Assembly (NCBI GenBank): GCA_000828075.3
Contig: JXCB02000001.1
Span: 140,541 to 203,637, forward strand
Source of the DNA: Tolypothrix campylonemoides VB511288
GTDB lineage: Bacteria; Cyanobacteriota; Cyanobacteriia; Cyanobacteriales; Nostocaceae
Length of the DNA stretch: 63,097 bases
Direction of reading: 5' to 3'
In this document: positions 62,843 through 63,097 of the stretch, in pieces
Position numbering within the stretch: the stretch's first letter is position 1
Layout: each line of letters begins with the position of its first letter
Made by a program: the position numbers and the translations under genes
Notes under the pieces: model-generated
What the model was told of the DNA's origin: nothing
The model's input: only the letters and a program-made list of their open reading frames with translations
The model's database searches: none

Positions 62843-62870
62843 AATATAACACAGATTTATGATTTGTCAT
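62843..62870 (-). promoter_or_regulatory. promoter-like -35/-10 pair of the small RNA unit
   Basis: On the minus strand ATGACA (62,865-62,870) and TATATT (62,843-62,848) are separated by 16 bp. Start of transcription would fall near 62,836. Confidence 0.4.
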
Positions 62871-63002
62871 TAGTAGAAGAACAATTTATGGGGACTGGGG
62901 ACTAGGGTCTGAGGATTGGGGACGCTCGTGCAATTGTCGCGCGGGGATTGCAAAGCGCTCTATTGCAGGGATTGGGATAAGGAGTTGGGATTTGGGAGTA
63001 AG

Positions 63003-63097
63003 CCCCAATCCCTAATCCCCAATCCCTAATCCCCAATCCCTAATCCCCAATCCCTAATCCCCAATCCCTAATCCCCAATCCCTAATCCCCAATCCCT
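63003..63097. repeat. 14-bp STRR array (CCCCAATCCCTAAT), runs off the window
   Basis: Six perfect 14-bp units (two 7-bp half units, CCCCAAT and CCCTAAT) and 11 bases of a seventh, reaching the right edge. The minus strand reads GGGATTAGGGATTGGGG and meets the pattern of a four-tract G-quadruplex. Single copies occur at 14,158-14,185 and 48,685-48,710. Confidence 0.9.

Overview
The window is chromosomal DNA of a filamentous, probably heterocyst-forming cyanobacterium (Nostocales-like). The basis is an NblS/Hik33-type sensor kinase next to purD, an SLH plus OprB iron-uptake porin, a DUF3352 protein, an M1 aminopeptidase with a HEAT tail, many HIP1 octamers (GCGATCGC), and tandem heptamer repeats (STRRs) of the kind common in these genomes. 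The genus cannot be fixed from the sequence alone. There are no rRNA or tRNA genes and no CRISPR array.

Layout. 1-1.85 kb: end of a HEAT-repeat gene, an antitoxin-like gene overlapping a HicB-fusion gene, a 21-bp minisatellite and a zinc-ribbon membrane protein. 1.85-2.65 kb: a gene-free stretch with a candidate structured RNA. 2.65-10.5 kb: nblS, purD and a giant membrane protein whose loop is built from intergenic repeats. 10.6-16.9 kb: an unknown protein, a tandem GAF-histidine kinase with one ruined H box, a two-component pair whose kinase lacks its ATPase domain, and a GNAT acetyltransferase. 17-25.2 kb: redox and transport genes (DM13, NDH-2, DoxX, EamA), photolyase, cysteine synthase and an aminotransferase. 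25.6-29.7 kb: a small island between two 77-bp direct repeats (RidA, a broken NTF2-like gene, two SDRs and a TetR with two operator copies); its right repeat cuts a methyltransferase. 30.6-43.1 kb: an exopolysaccharide or O-antigen cluster, all on the minus strand (Wzx, two GT2, GT4, acyltransferase, Wzy, Wzc tyrosine kinase, two GT4). 43.7-51.7 kb: M1 aminopeptidase, DUF3352 protein, methyltransferase, PrsW-type protease, GT2. 51.7-55.4 kb: a decayed second PrsW copy split by an insert carrying a secreted unknown protein and a GH114 glycosidase. 55.5-61.9 kb: double PTPS/QueD protein, DnaJ protein, second cysK with an Rrf2 regulator, iron porin, pterin carbinolamine dehydratase. 61.9-63.1 kb: no large gene, but one compact transcription unit and a telomere-like repeat.

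The strongest candidate for something undescribed is the minus-strand unit at about 62,545-62,870. It has a promoter-like element, a near-perfect extended Shine-Dalgarno sequence, a 23-codon ORF whose codons form one side of a long RNA helix, a multi-stem fold and a terminator-like hairpin. Other points of interest are a 34-bp HIP1-ended repeat whose hairpin stem covaries between three copies, one of which frameshifts a methyltransferase, and the repeat-bounded SDR/TetR island.
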